Of a DNA stretch of 64,000 nt, positions 28,763-37,044 are shown piece by piece. Position numbers and translations under genes: made by a program. The stretch is taken from positions 218,880 to 282,879 of the forward strand of contig NZ_JABBNI010000058.1 in NCBI RefSeq assembly GCF_012926525.1. The letters run 5' to 3'. The stretch is from Clostridium muellerianum. GTDB taxonomy: Bacteria > Bacillota > Clostridia > Clostridiales > Clostridiaceae. Position 1 is the first letter of the stretch; every line of letters starts with the position of its first letter. The notes below the pieces were generated by a model. It was not told the origin of the DNA and made no database searches. It saw only the letters and a program-made list of their open reading frames with translations.

Positions 28763-29626
28763 CTATTGAGCTATGTCTTTTGAAGTATCACAAGGTACTG
28801 AGGCTTTTTCTTTTTTAGGTATAAATACTGAAACTAGGATGCTTAAAGCAAGTAGAGCAAATATAGTAATTAGAGATACCAAAGTAGAAATATCTACATG
28901 GAAGAACCCTGCCGAAAGTTTTATACCTGTAAATATAAGTATTAGGGCAACTCCATATTTTACATAAGCGAATTTGTTGTGAAGTTTTTCTAATAGAAAA
29001 TACATATTTCTAAGTCCTAATATTGCAAATATATTAGAAGTATATACTATAAAAGGGTCTGTGGTTATGGAAAATACAGCAGGAATTGAATCTATTGCAA
29101 ATAGTATATCTGATCCTTCTATAAGTATAAGTATTGCAAAAAGTGGGGTAGCATATAGAACTTTATTTTGTCTTGTAAAGAATTTTTCTCCTTCTAATTT
29201 ATTTGAAATAGGTATTATCTTATGTAAAACCTTTAGAAGTTTGTTATCTGTGAAATTTTGTACTTTTTCTTTCTTAAACATCATTTTAAGGCCACTTACC
29301 ATAAGTATTAATCCGAATACGTATAATATCCAGTGAAATTTATTAACAATAGTTACTCCTAAGATTACAAATATGAATCTTAAAATTACTGCTCCAGCTA
29401 TACCATAAGTTAGAACTCTTTTTTGATATTCAGGTTTTATTCCAAAAGTTTCAAATACCAGTAAGAATAAAAACAGATTGTCTAAACTTAAGCTTTGTTC
29501 AATTACATAACCACCTAAAAAAGCTAAAGCCTTTTCATGTCCCATAAATATATAAATTCCAATATTGAATAGCAGAGCCAGTCCGCACCAGAATGCAATA
29601 TGTTGTAGTGACTTTTTTGTAGACAT
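28763..29626 (-). CDS. TerC/Alx-family membrane protein, probable Mn2+ exporter
   Basis: 287 aa with about eight to nine membrane helices. The family motif VIEQSLSLDNLFLFLLVFE and the later EGSDILFAIDSIPAVFSIT carry the conserved acidic residues. Relatives under yybP-ykoY control (YkoY, Alx) export manganese. GGGAGG precedes ATG 29626. Single gene with its own promoter, riboswitch and terminator, beside the iron-uptake operon. Confidence 0.88.
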   Translation of the reverse strand: MSTKKSLQHIAFWCGLALLFNIGIYIFMGHEKALAFLGGYVIEQSLSLDNLFLFLLVFETFGIKPEYQKRVLTYGIAGAVILRFIFVILGVTIVNKFHWILYVFGLILMVSGLKMMFKKEKVQNFTDNKLLKVLHKIIPISNKLEGEKFFTRQNKVLYATPLFAILILIEGSDILFAIDSIPAVFSITTDPFIVYTSNIFAILGLRNMYFLLEKLHNKFAYVKYGVALILIFTGIKLSAGFFHVDISTLVSLITIFALLALSILVSVFIPKKEKASVPCDTSKDIAQ

Positions 29627-29696
29627 AAAATAAAACCTCCCTATAATCTTTAAATTTATTTAGTATTATCTTTAATTAAAACATGGGTATTTGTAT

Positions 29697-29836
29697 TAAA
29701 AACGCACGAAGACTTTTAACATAATCTTTAGAACCAAATAAGGATTATGTTAAAAGTCTCATTACCATATACAGGTTTACAAAGCCAGATTATCAATCGT
29801 ATTGTTGACTTTGTAATTTTAATTACTCCCTTTTAA
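29697..29836 (-). ncRNA. yybP-ykoY (Mn2+) riboswitch of the terC gene
   Basis: Read on the minus strand, the leader has AAAAGGGAGTAAT, GTCAACAATACGA, TCTGGC and ATGGTAATGAGACTTTT, which are the conserved pieces of the manganese-sensing motif. It is followed by a 17-bp perfect terminator stem (29743-29759 with 29710-29726) and a T run at 29698-29702. The terminator shares the GAGACTTTT side with the aptamer, so metal binding should prevent termination and turn on export. Confidence 0.88.
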
Positions 29837-29862
29837 CAAGTAGTTATTAATTTGTTAATGAA

Positions 29863-29892
29863 ATAATACCATAAGAATTAACTCAATGTCAA
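29863..29892 (-). promoter_or_regulatory. Sigma-A promoter of the riboswitch-terC unit
   Basis: Minus-strand TTGACA and TATTAT with an 18-bp spacer, about 20 nt before the riboswitch. Confidence 0.75.
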
Positions 29893-30035
29893 GTTAAAAA
29901 TAATATTTATAGGGATTAATTCTAATGTTATATATAGTATTTCATACCATTACTGAAATTGAAAACATAAAACAATAACTTGATAAAAATTATGATATCC
30001 ATTTTTGATTGATATTAATTAATGATAGCTGTCAC

Positions 30036-30065
30036 TTGTTAATTATATTTAATAGGATATATAAT
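30036..30065 (+). promoter_or_regulatory. Promoter of the sigma-54 activator gene
   Basis: TTGTTA and TATAAT with an 18-bp spacer, about 110 nt before the GTG start. The spacer between this and the terC promoter shows nothing else. Confidence 0.5.
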
Positions 30066-30126
30066 TAAATTGGTATTAAGCTTAAATATTAAATTCAAAA
30101 TAAGTAAAATTTTATTTTTTATATGG

Positions 30127-30156
30127 ATTTTATCTGTATTTTACTACAGATAAAAT
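30127..30156 (+). other. Hairpin abutting the activator ribosome site
   Basis: ATTTTATCTGTA pairs perfectly with TACAGATAAAAT over a 6-nt loop, followed by five T residues and then the AGAGGTGA ribosome site at 30162. It could be an attenuator or an operator for autoregulation. Confidence 0.55.
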
Positions 30157-30174
30157 TTTTGAAGAGGTGATATT

Positions 30175-32061
30175 GTGGTTAAAGTAAGTGACTTTAAAAA
30201 AATAATAGATAGATCACATAAAAGATGCATGAATTATGAAATTAGTAAGGAAAGAATATTCCCTATAAGGACGTTGAATCCAGTGGAACTCCATAAAGCT
30301 TTAGAGGAGGATAGTGAGTTGATAAAAATTTCTATATCCTTTATGGAGATATTGTATGATTTTTTAAGAGGGTCGGGTTTTGCGTTATACCTTACTAATA
30401 GCAAAGGTTTTGTTCTCACTATAATAGGTGATGAGGAAATAATAAAAGATATGGCTAAAGCAGGAATTGTAGAAGGAGCTGATATGAGTGAGAATAGTAC
30501 AGGTACTAATGCTATTGGTACAGCACTTTATGAAGATTGTTCGGTTCAAACTTCAGGAGAAGATCATTACATAAAAGCATATTATCCTTTAACCTGTTCA
30601 GCAGCAGTTATACACAATGAAAGAAGAGAGATAGTTGGATGTTTAAATTTAACAGGAAAATGTCAATTAGCGCATTCACATACTTTAGGTCTTGTGGTGG
30701 CTGCAGTGAAATCTATTGAAAATCAATTGAAGGTTGAGAAAACTCAAAATGAATTATTTAATGCTTATCAATATTTAAACAGAGTAATGAATTCTATTAA
30801 TTCAGGAATTTTTGCTTTGAATACTAATGGAGTAATAAAAGCTATAAACAAAGGTGCTTGTATAATGTTACATATTAGGGATGAAGAGGTCATAGATAAT
30901 AAGGTTGATAAGATTTTATCCAACTGGAAGGATATGATTAAAGAGATTACAGATGGAAGAGTTTATGAAGACAGGGAAGTAACATATTCCCATGGGGATA
31001 AAAAGAAAATATTTAGTTTAAATGCTTATCCAATAAAAAATAAAAGTGGATACATAATAGGTGTAGTTGGTATATTCAATGATATTCAAAATGTTCATAA
31101 GTTAGTAAATAAATATACTGGAAAAAATGCTACTTACACTTTTCAAGACATAATAGGGCAGAGTAAAAAAATTTTAGAATTAAAAAATCAAGCCCAAAGT
31201 ATTTCTAACAGCCCATCTACAGTACTTATCCAAGGGGAAAGTGGCACAGGAAAAGAACTGATTGCTCAGGCTATTCACAATAAAAGTAGTAGAAGAGATA
31301 AAAGCTTTGTGGCAATTAATTGTGGTGCAATACCAAAAAGTTTAATAGAAAGTGAACTTTTTGGATATGAAAAAGGTGCTTTTACAGGAGCAAAACAGGG
31401 AGGTCATCCAGGAAAATTTGAACTTGCAAATGGTGGAACGTTATTTTTAGATGAAATTGGAGAGATGCCTCTTGATGTTCAGGTACATTTTTTAAGGATA
31501 CTACAAACTTCTTGTTTTTATAGAGTTGGTGGAACTAAAAATATAAATGTTGATGTGAGAATCATTGCAGCTACAAATGAAAATTTGAAAGAAAAAGTTG
31601 AAAAAGGAACTTTTAGAGAAGACTTATATTATAGATTAAGCGTAATTCCAATTAGTGTACCACCACTTAGAGAAAGAATAGGAGATGTAGAAATTTTAAT
31701 ACAGTACTTTTTAAAGGCAAAATCAATTAAATTAGGAAAATCAATACCTAAAATAAAAAATCATATTTATGAAAAACTTATTAATTATACATGGCCAGGA
31801 AATGTTAGAGAATTAGAAAATTGTATTGAAAATATAGTTAATATGAATGGTAATACTTCCTTTAGTTTTGTAAATGATCCTTTAATTATGAATTCTAAAA
31901 CTGTTTCAAAGGAAAGTTTTAAATACAATATGTGTACTTTAGAAAAATGGGATAAAATTGCTATAGAAAGCTGTATAAAAAACTGTAATGGTAACATTAC
32001 CAAAGCTTCTAAAATATTAGGTATAAATAGAAGTACTATTTATTCAAAAATGAAAAAATAA
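30175..32061 (+). CDS. Sigma-54-dependent activator (AcoR/AdhR-type)
   Basis: 628 aa. Residues about 60-200 form a GAF-like sensor, about 205-305 a PAS domain, 325-560 the AAA+ domain with Walker A GESGTGKE near 354, GAFTGA at about 401 (contact with sigma-54), Walker [13 protein letters not shown], and a C-terminal Fis-type helix-turn-helix ([20 protein letters not shown]). It should bind inverted repeats upstream of sigma-54 promoters and drive open complex formation on sensing a small molecule. The dehydrogenase gene next door, with -24/-12 promoter and paired palindromes, is the likely target. Start GTG follows GAGGTGA. Confidence 0.93.
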   Translation: MVKVSDFKKIIDRSHKRCMNYEISKERIFPIRTLNPVELHKALEEDSELIKISISFMEILYDFLRGSGFALYLTNSKGFVLTIIGDEEIIKDMAKAGIVEGADMSENSTGTNAIGTALYEDCSVQTSGEDHYIKAYYPLTCSAAVIHNERREIVGCLNLTGKCQLAHSHTLGLVVAAVKSIENQLKVEKTQNELFNAYQYLNRVMNSINSGIFALNTNGVIKAINKGACIMLHIRDEEVIDNKVDKILSNWKDMIKEITDGRVYEDREVTYSHGDKKKIFSLNAYPIKNKSGYIIGVVGIFNDIQNVHKLVNKYTGKNATYTFQDIIGQSKKILELKNQAQSISNSPSTVLIQGESGTGKELIAQAIHNKSSRRDKSFVAINCGAIPKSLIESELFGYEKGAFTGAKQGGHPGKFELANGGTLFLDEIGEMPLDVQVHFLRILQTSCFYRVGGTKNINVDVRIIAATNENLKEKVEKGTFREDLYYRLSVIPISVPPLRERIGDVEILIQYFLKAKSIKLGKSIPKIKNHIYEKLINYTWPGNVRELENCIENIVNMNGNTSFSFVNDPLIMNSKTVSKESFKYNMCTLEKWDKIAIESCIKNCNGNITKASKILGINRSTIYSKMKK

Positions 32062-32095
32062 AATATTTAAAATAATTATTAGAAAATTAGAAATG

Positions 32096-32130
32096 ATTAT
32101 TGTTATGTTAAAATCATAACAATAATTTTG
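32096..32130 (+). terminator. Terminator of the activator gene
   Basis: ATTATTGTTATG pairs perfectly with CATAACAATAAT over 7 nt, followed by TTTT. The stem is AT-rich, so it may be leaky or may also be a protein site. Confidence 0.6.
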
Positions 32131-32157
32131 CGTGATAAATGTATAAAATAACAACAG

Positions 32158-32212
32158 TGTTGAAAAATACAACAATTACTTGCTAAAAAGTGTTGCACTT
32201 TTCAACACTTTT
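32158..32212 (+). promoter_or_regulatory. Paired upstream activator sites
   Basis: Two copies of TGTTG-N7-CAACA at 32158-32174 and 32191-32207; the second extends to a perfect 10-bp inverted repeat (32186-32195 with 32203-32212). Their centres are 33 bp apart, about three helical turns, so a dimer pair could bind one face of the DNA. They lie about 60-110 bp above the -24 element. Confidence 0.78.
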
Positions 32213-32267
32213 GATTTGCGAAATAAAAAAATATTAAAAAGCTCCTATTTATTAGGCAATATAAGCA

Positions 32268-32284
32268 TTGGCATTATTATTGCT
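32268..32284 (+). promoter_or_regulatory. Sigma-54 (-24/-12) promoter of the alcohol dehydrogenase
   Basis: TTGGCATTATTATTGCT has GG at 32270-32271 and GC at 32282-32283 with exactly 10 bp between, agreeing with the consensus at all but two positions. A leader of about 160 nt follows to the ATG at 32458. Confidence 0.85.
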
Positions 32285-32457
32285 ATAAAATAAAGTGTAC
32301 AAATAATTAACATGTATTGTTAAAAAATAATCTTATGATTCAAACTGTTACTAAGTAAGAAGTCGTTTGGACAAAAGAGTACATTAACTTAGTTAATAAT
32401 TATACTAAGTTTAAAATAAAATTATAAAAAGTACTAAAGAAATAGGAGGTTTCAATT

Positions 32458-33513
32458 ATGAAAGGTTTTGCAATGTTAAGTATCAATAATTTAGGGTGGA
32501 TTGAAAAGGAGAGACCAACTGCTGGTCCTTATGATGCTATTGTGCGTCCCTTAGCGTTATCACCATGTACATCAGACATACATACTGTATTTGAAGGAGC
32601 ACTTGGAGATAGACATAATATGATTTTAGGTCATGAAGCTGTTGGTGTAATTGATGAAGTTGGTAGCGAAGTAAAGGATTTTAAGGTAGGAGATAGAGTA
32701 ATTGTTCCAGCGATAACTCCTGATTGGAGATCACTAGAAGTTCAAGCAGGATTTCAACAACATTCTAATGGTATGCTTGCAGGATGGAAATTTTCAAATT
32801 TTAAGGATGGTGTTTTTGCAGAATACTTCCATGTAAATGATGCAGATATGAATTTAGCACTTTTACCAGATGAAATTTCTTTAGAGAGTGCTGCTATGAT
32901 AACAGATATGATGACTACAGGTTTTCATGGTGCGGAATTAGCAGATATACAATTAGGTTCAAGTGTTGCAGTAATAGGTATTGGTGCAGTTGGCTTAATG
33001 TCAATAGCAGGATCCAAGCTTCGAGGTGCAGGTAGAATATTAGCAGTAGGAAGTAGACCTGTTTGTGTTGAAGCAGCTAAATTTTATGGAGCAACAGATA
33101 TAATTAATTATAAAAATGGAGATATTGCAAAGCAAATTTTAGATTTAACTCATGGAAAAGGTGTTGATCGTGTAGTTTTAGCGGGTGGAACTACAGAAAC
33201 TTTAATACAAGCTGTAAGTATTGTTAAACCAGGTGGAGTAGTTTCTAATGTAAACTATCATGGAAAAGGTGACTTCCTTCCAATACCTCGTGTTGAATGG
33301 GGATGTGGAATGGCACATAAAAAAATAGTTGGAGGTCTTTGTCCAGGAGGACGCCTTAGAATGGAAAGGTTAATAGATTTAGTGAAATATAATCGTGTGG
33401 ATTTAAGTAAATTAGTTACTCATGTTTATACTGGATTTGATAAAATTGAGGACGCTCTTCTTCAAATGAGAGAGAAACCAAGAGACTTAATAAAACCAGT
33501 GGTAATTATATAG
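32458..33513 (+). CDS. adh: NADP-dependent secondary (isopropanol) alcohol dehydrogenase
   Basis: 351 aa zinc medium-chain dehydrogenase that reduces ketones such as acetone or acetoin to secondary alcohols. Catalytic zinc ligands are Cys37, His59, Glu60 and Asp150. The NADP site shows GIGAVG and then VGSRPVCVE with Ser-Arg for the phosphate, and a Tyr in IINYKNGD. Sequence and length are very close to the C. beijerinckii and acetogen enzymes. AGGAGG precedes ATG 32458. Control is by the sigma-54 promoter and the activator upstream. No terminator is obvious right after the gene. Confidence 0.96.
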   Translation: MKGFAMLSINNLGWIEKERPTAGPYDAIVRPLALSPCTSDIHTVFEGALGDRHNMILGHEAVGVIDEVGSEVKDFKVGDRVIVPAITPDWRSLEVQAGFQQHSNGMLAGWKFSNFKDGVFAEYFHVNDADMNLALLPDEISLESAAMITDMMTTGFHGAELADIQLGSSVAVIGIGAVGLMSIAGSKLRGAGRILAVGSRPVCVEAAKFYGATDIINYKNGDIAKQILDLTHGKGVDRVVLAGGTTETLIQAVSIVKPGGVVSNVNYHGKGDFLPIPRVEWGCGMAHKKIVGGLCPGGRLRMERLIDLVKYNRVDLSKLVTHVYTGFDKIEDALLQMREKPRDLIKPVVII

Positions 33514-33714
33514 ATAAGTAGAGTAAAGAATTTATAGTATTTTTCAATTGATTTACATTTAAAGTATAATGCGATGTAAAGTGTAGTGAAAGTTAAAATC
33601 AAAACTAGTAACTTCAGTTGTACATATTACTATTGATAATTTTATAATTTAGCTCTTAAAACTTTAGGCGGAAGCCTTTAGAATAAACACATAAAGCAAA
33701 AGTATTTCTCTTGG

Positions 33715-33827
33715 TATAATAGAATTGCGAGTGCTGAAAATAATCAAAATAAGGCACCATATAACACATAGATTCAAAACTGAAAATGAATCTATTACTT
33801 CAGGCTGCGCCTTAAGTTGTGATTAAA
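33715..33827 (+). other. Unassigned structured noncoding element
   Basis: An extended -10 (TGGTATAAT, ending at 33720) precedes an AAGGC (33751) / GCCTT (33809) outer stem that encloses a perfect 9-bp hairpin, ATAGATTCA / TGAATCTAT (33768-33795). It matches no riboswitch I know. It may be a small RNA. The spacer 33514-33714 before it has only a small GGC-GGAA-GCC hairpin at about 33667. Confidence 0.35.
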
Positions 33828-33902
33828 CTAAATAACTTAAAATATATAGATAAAAAATAATTATTATGAAAGCTACACTTTTAAGATAATAGTATTTATG
33901 TA

Positions 33903-34044
33903 GACTGAAGTAAGAAGAAACGTTAAGCTGTATGAAGACTGATATATGTTATGCAGGAACATTAGAACTTCTTAATGAAGTGAGTGTTCCTGCATAACAT
34001 ATATCAGCCGTAATACAGCTTAACGTTTCTTCGGTTACTTGTGT
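33903..34044. repeat. R2 nested palindromic element, long form
   Basis: Outer 20-bp perfect stem (33914-33933 with 34013-34032), inner 22-bp perfect stem (33939-33960 with 33986-34007) and a 25-nt tip that itself has ACTTC/GAAGT. The flanks AAGTAA and TTACTT also pair. The outer part recurs, inverted and without the inner stem, at 53762. Confidence 0.88.
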
Positions 34045-34160
34045 CACATTATTTTTATATTGTAAAAATTAATTGGCATCTTAATTGTAAATATGATAAA
34101 ATAACTTTCATGAATTTATTAAATTATATTAACTTAAAAGTGAACTATGGGAGATAAAAA

Positions 34161-35036
34161 ATGAAAAAAGAAAAAACGTTTACGATAAATGAGATTTCAA
34201 TGATAATTAGTAGTTTTGCAGTACAGGCTATGATTTATGAAGTTGCTTGTTGGCCATCTCCTGGTTTAGTATCCCCAGTATCTTGTGGAGCCCATAAAGA
34301 TATGAACTTTTTTACTTTTATTGATAGTACAGCTGTTTTAAGCAAGTATTTAACATTATTTGTACAAAAAGGATTTTCAAATAAAGAGTACAAGGACATA
34401 TTTAATGATATCAGAAAGTTGGGAATAGAAGCTGAAAAAGATATGTTTGTTAAAACTAAAGGAGTTAATACTCATAAAGGAATGCTTTTTTTAGTAGGGG
34501 TAATTTGTGGAGCTGTTGGAAAGGCTATTTATGAAAATCAAGACTTTGAATGTGTACAACATATTATAAAGGAAATGACTAAAGGTATAGTTTCTAATGA
34601 GCTTTTAGGCTTAAAGGAAAAAAGTGAATTAAGCCATGGAGAAAAGATATTCCTTAAATATAATACAGAAGGTGTTAGGGGAGAAGTAGAAAAGGGAATT
34701 CCTACAGTTTTTAATTTTTCGCTAGATTTTTATAAGAAGAGTGCAAAATTAAGCACTAATGATAGACTAGTTCATACTCTTATTGGTATAATGAGTATTT
34801 GCGATGATTCAACTATAATATATAGACATTCATTAGAAGTTTTAAATGAAGTAAAAGAAAAGGCAGTATCCATACTTTCGTTTGGGGGAATGAAGACACT
34901 TCAAGGAAAAGAAGAAATAAATAAGATGTGTAGTGAGTTTATAGAAAGAAATATAAGTCCTGGAGGAAGTGCTGATTTATTAGGAGTAACAGTATTTTTG
35001 GCTTTAGTGGAAGAATATATGAATAAAGAAATTTAA
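34161..35036 (+). CDS. citG: Triphosphoribosyl-dephospho-CoA synthase (CitG-type)
   Basis: 291 aa. The conserved N-terminal motif ACWPSPGLVSPVSCGAHKDM (GLVD/GxHxDM type) and GVNTHKGMLF mark this family, as does the ISPGGSADLLGVTVFL ending. The enzyme joins ATP and dephospho-CoA to make the precursor of the prosthetic group of citrate lyase or malonate decarboxylase. Neither lyase genes nor citX are in the window, so it is separated from its client. GGGAG precedes ATG 34161; a terminator follows. Confidence 0.9.
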   Translation: MKKEKTFTINEISMIISSFAVQAMIYEVACWPSPGLVSPVSCGAHKDMNFFTFIDSTAVLSKYLTLFVQKGFSNKEYKDIFNDIRKLGIEAEKDMFVKTKGVNTHKGMLFLVGVICGAVGKAIYENQDFECVQHIIKEMTKGIVSNELLGLKEKSELSHGEKIFLKYNTEGVRGEVEKGIPTVFNFSLDFYKKSAKLSTNDRLVHTLIGIMSICDDSTIIYRHSLEVLNEVKEKAVSILSFGGMKTLQGKEEINKMCSEFIERNISPGGSADLLGVTVFLALVEEYMNKEI

Positions 35037-35056
35037 ATAATAAGTTACTGTATAAA

Positions 35057-35095
35057 AGTCTGCCGATAAGTTTAGTTTATTGACAGATTTTTGTA
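35057..35095 (+). terminator. Terminator of citG
   Basis: AGTCTGCCGATAA pairs with TTATTGACAGATT with two G-U pairs and one mismatch, then T residues. The spacer to 35265 shows nothing further. Confidence 0.6.
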
Positions 35096-35265
35096 TTTTT
35101 AACATCATTGCGGTATTTTGTATTGTATTAAAGTTATTGGGAATGGTTACGACAATAATTGTGTTAGTTATTTTATATATTATTCATTATTATGATAAAT
35201 TTTACATAAAAGTATTTTATTAATATTAAAAAATAATAAAATGTATATTTAAGGAAGTGGAACCA

Positions 35266-36099
35266 ATGGTAAATGAAATAAGTGATAATAATTTAATTCA
35301 GTCTTTTTATAATTTAATTCCATATTTTAAAAATTACTTTGATAGTGAATTAATTTTCACCATATCCAACACTGAAAAATTTCTTTTTGTGCAGGATAGT
35401 GAAAATTTGAAAATGGCATCAAAAACAGGAGATAAAGTACCTAAGGGATGTGCAGCAGATATATGTCTTAAAGAAAAAAAGCCTATATCAGCAGTAATAC
35501 CTGAAGAAGTATTTGGAGTTTCATTAAAAACAAATGCAGTTCCAGTTTTTGAAAATAATGAAATAGTTGGAACTATGGTAATAGGTATGAGTTTAGAGAA
35601 AAAGAAAAAGGTATCAAGTATGGTAAACTCAATTTCTGAGTCCATATCACAAATAAATGATAATTTATTAAATATGTCTTCTGGTCTTCAAAAAATTTCT
35701 GAAACAAATTTAGATATTCAAAAGTTTGTGAAGGAAACTAATGAGAGTTCTAAAGAAACGGATGAAGTTTTAAAATTTATTCAAGGTGTTGCAAAACAAA
35801 CTAATTTGCTTGGATTAAATGCAGCTATAGAGTCTGCTAGGGCAGGAGAATATGGTAAGGGCTTTAGTGTAGTATCAAATGAGATTAGAAGGCTTTCTGA
35901 TTCTAGCAGAGAGTCTATAAATCAAATTAATAATATACTTAATACTATGCAAAATTCAATATCGGAAATTTATGAAAGGTTTAATGGCTCTAACGAAATA
36001 TTAAATAAGGAAACAGCAGGAATGCAGCAAATTTCAGCAGCGGTTGAGGAGCTTAATTCCACAGCAACGGTTTTAAAAGATTTTGCTGATAAGCTGTGA
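35266..36099 (+). CDS. Soluble methyl-accepting chemotaxis protein
   Basis: 277 aa without membrane segments. Residues about 10-110 form a small PAS-like cytoplasmic sensor (ISNTEKFLFVQDSE; NEIVGTMVIGMS), then a short MCP signalling domain with the tip VAKQTNLLGLNAAIESARAGEYGKGFSVVSNEIRRLSDSS. It probably senses an internal metabolic or redox cue. Start ATG 35266 is 8 nt after AAGGAAG; an upstream GTG at 35257 overlaps that site. The MBL hydrolase gene starts 16 nt after its stop, so they may form one unit. Confidence 0.9.
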   Translation: MVNEISDNNLIQSFYNLIPYFKNYFDSELIFTISNTEKFLFVQDSENLKMASKTGDKVPKGCAADICLKEKKPISAVIPEEVFGVSLKTNAVPVFENNEIVGTMVIGMSLEKKKKVSSMVNSISESISQINDNLLNMSSGLQKISETNLDIQKFVKETNESSKETDEVLKFIQGVAKQTNLLGLNAAIESARAGEYGKGFSVVSNEIRRLSDSSRESINQINNILNTMQNSISEIYERFNGSNEILNKETAGMQQISAAVEELNSTATVLKDFADKL

Positions 36100-36115
36100 T
36101 AGGGAGATATTAAAA

Positions 36116-36979
36116 ATGAGAATAACTACTTTAATAGAAAATACTCAGGATAAAAATGAAAGATTAAAATATGAACATGGACTTTCAATGTTTATTGAGA
36201 TGGAGAACTGTAATATTTTGTTTGACACAGGAAAAACAGGGGATTTTATAGAAAATGCTGAAAAGTTAAAGGTAAATCTTAAAAACACAGATATTTTAGT
36301 TTTGAGCCATGCTCACTATGATCACTGTGGTGGAGTAAAAAGATTACTAGAAACTTATGATATAAAACCTAAACTTATTATAAGTGAATATTTTTTTGAA
36401 AAAAGCAATAAATATCATTATTCTGACGGAAAGCTTAAATCTGATTTTTCAGGTGAGATGGGCTATAAATATATAGGAATAGATTTTGATAAACAGTATA
36501 TTGATAATAAAAATGTGCCTATAAATTTTATTAAGGATAATATCTTTAAAATCAATGATAATGCTTTTCTATTTTCAAATTTTAATAGATATTATCCTTT
36601 TGAAAAAATCAATGAAAATATGAAAATTAGGTATAATGATAAATATGAAGTTGATATGTTTGAAGATGAAATAGCTTTAGGGATTAAGACAGAAAAAGGA
36701 TTAGTTGTTATACTTGGATGTGCTCATCCAGGATTTTTGAATATGATAAATACAATTAGTGAAAGAACTGGAGAAGAGGTAATAGGTGTAATAGGTGGAA
36801 CTCACCTTATTGAAGCAGATGATGATAGAATAAAAGAGTCAATAAATTATTTAAATGCTTTAGATATAGAAATTTTAGGATTGTCACATTGTACTGGAGA
36901 AAAGGCTATAAAGATGTTTGATGAAAACTGCAAAGGAAGCTTTATAAATAGAACAGGAACAGTACTAAACTTAATTTAG
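36116..36979 (+). CDS. MBL-fold metallohydrolase
   Basis: 287 aa. The metal motif LSHAHYDHCGG (HxHxDH) is near residue 68, with later GCAHPG and GGTHL providing further ligands. It resembles the COG1237 group, related to the dihydropterin ribofuranosylaminobenzene phosphate synthase-type MBL proteins; substrate unknown. TAGGGAG precedes ATG 36116. An in-frame start at 36083 inside the mcp gene is rejected. Confidence 0.85.
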   Translation: MRITTLIENTQDKNERLKYEHGLSMFIEMENCNILFDTGKTGDFIENAEKLKVNLKNTDILVLSHAHYDHCGGVKRLLETYDIKPKLIISEYFFEKSNKYHYSDGKLKSDFSGEMGYKYIGIDFDKQYIDNKNVPINFIKDNIFKINDNAFLFSNFNRYYPFEKINENMKIRYNDKYEVDMFEDEIALGIKTEKGLVVILGCAHPGFLNMINTISERTGEEVIGVIGGTHLIEADDDRIKESINYLNALDIEILGLSHCTGEKAIKMFDENCKGSFINRTGTVLNLI

Positions 36980-36993
36980 TATTCAGATTGATT

Positions 36994-37033
36994 AAACACC
37001 CATATGTTTTTAAAACAAATGGGTGTTTTTTTA
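36994..37033. terminator. Shared terminator between convergent genes
   Basis: AAACACCCAT pairs with ATGGGTGTTT, with T residues on the plus side and A residues for the minus-strand mcp. Confidence 0.88.
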
Positions 37034-37044
37034 TAGAATCTTTA

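Noticed and set aside
33660..33830. Riboswitch (c-di-GMP, THF, fluoride, cobalamin) in the adh-citG spacer
   Set aside because: Conserved bases of these classes were sought and not found; kept only as an unassigned structure.
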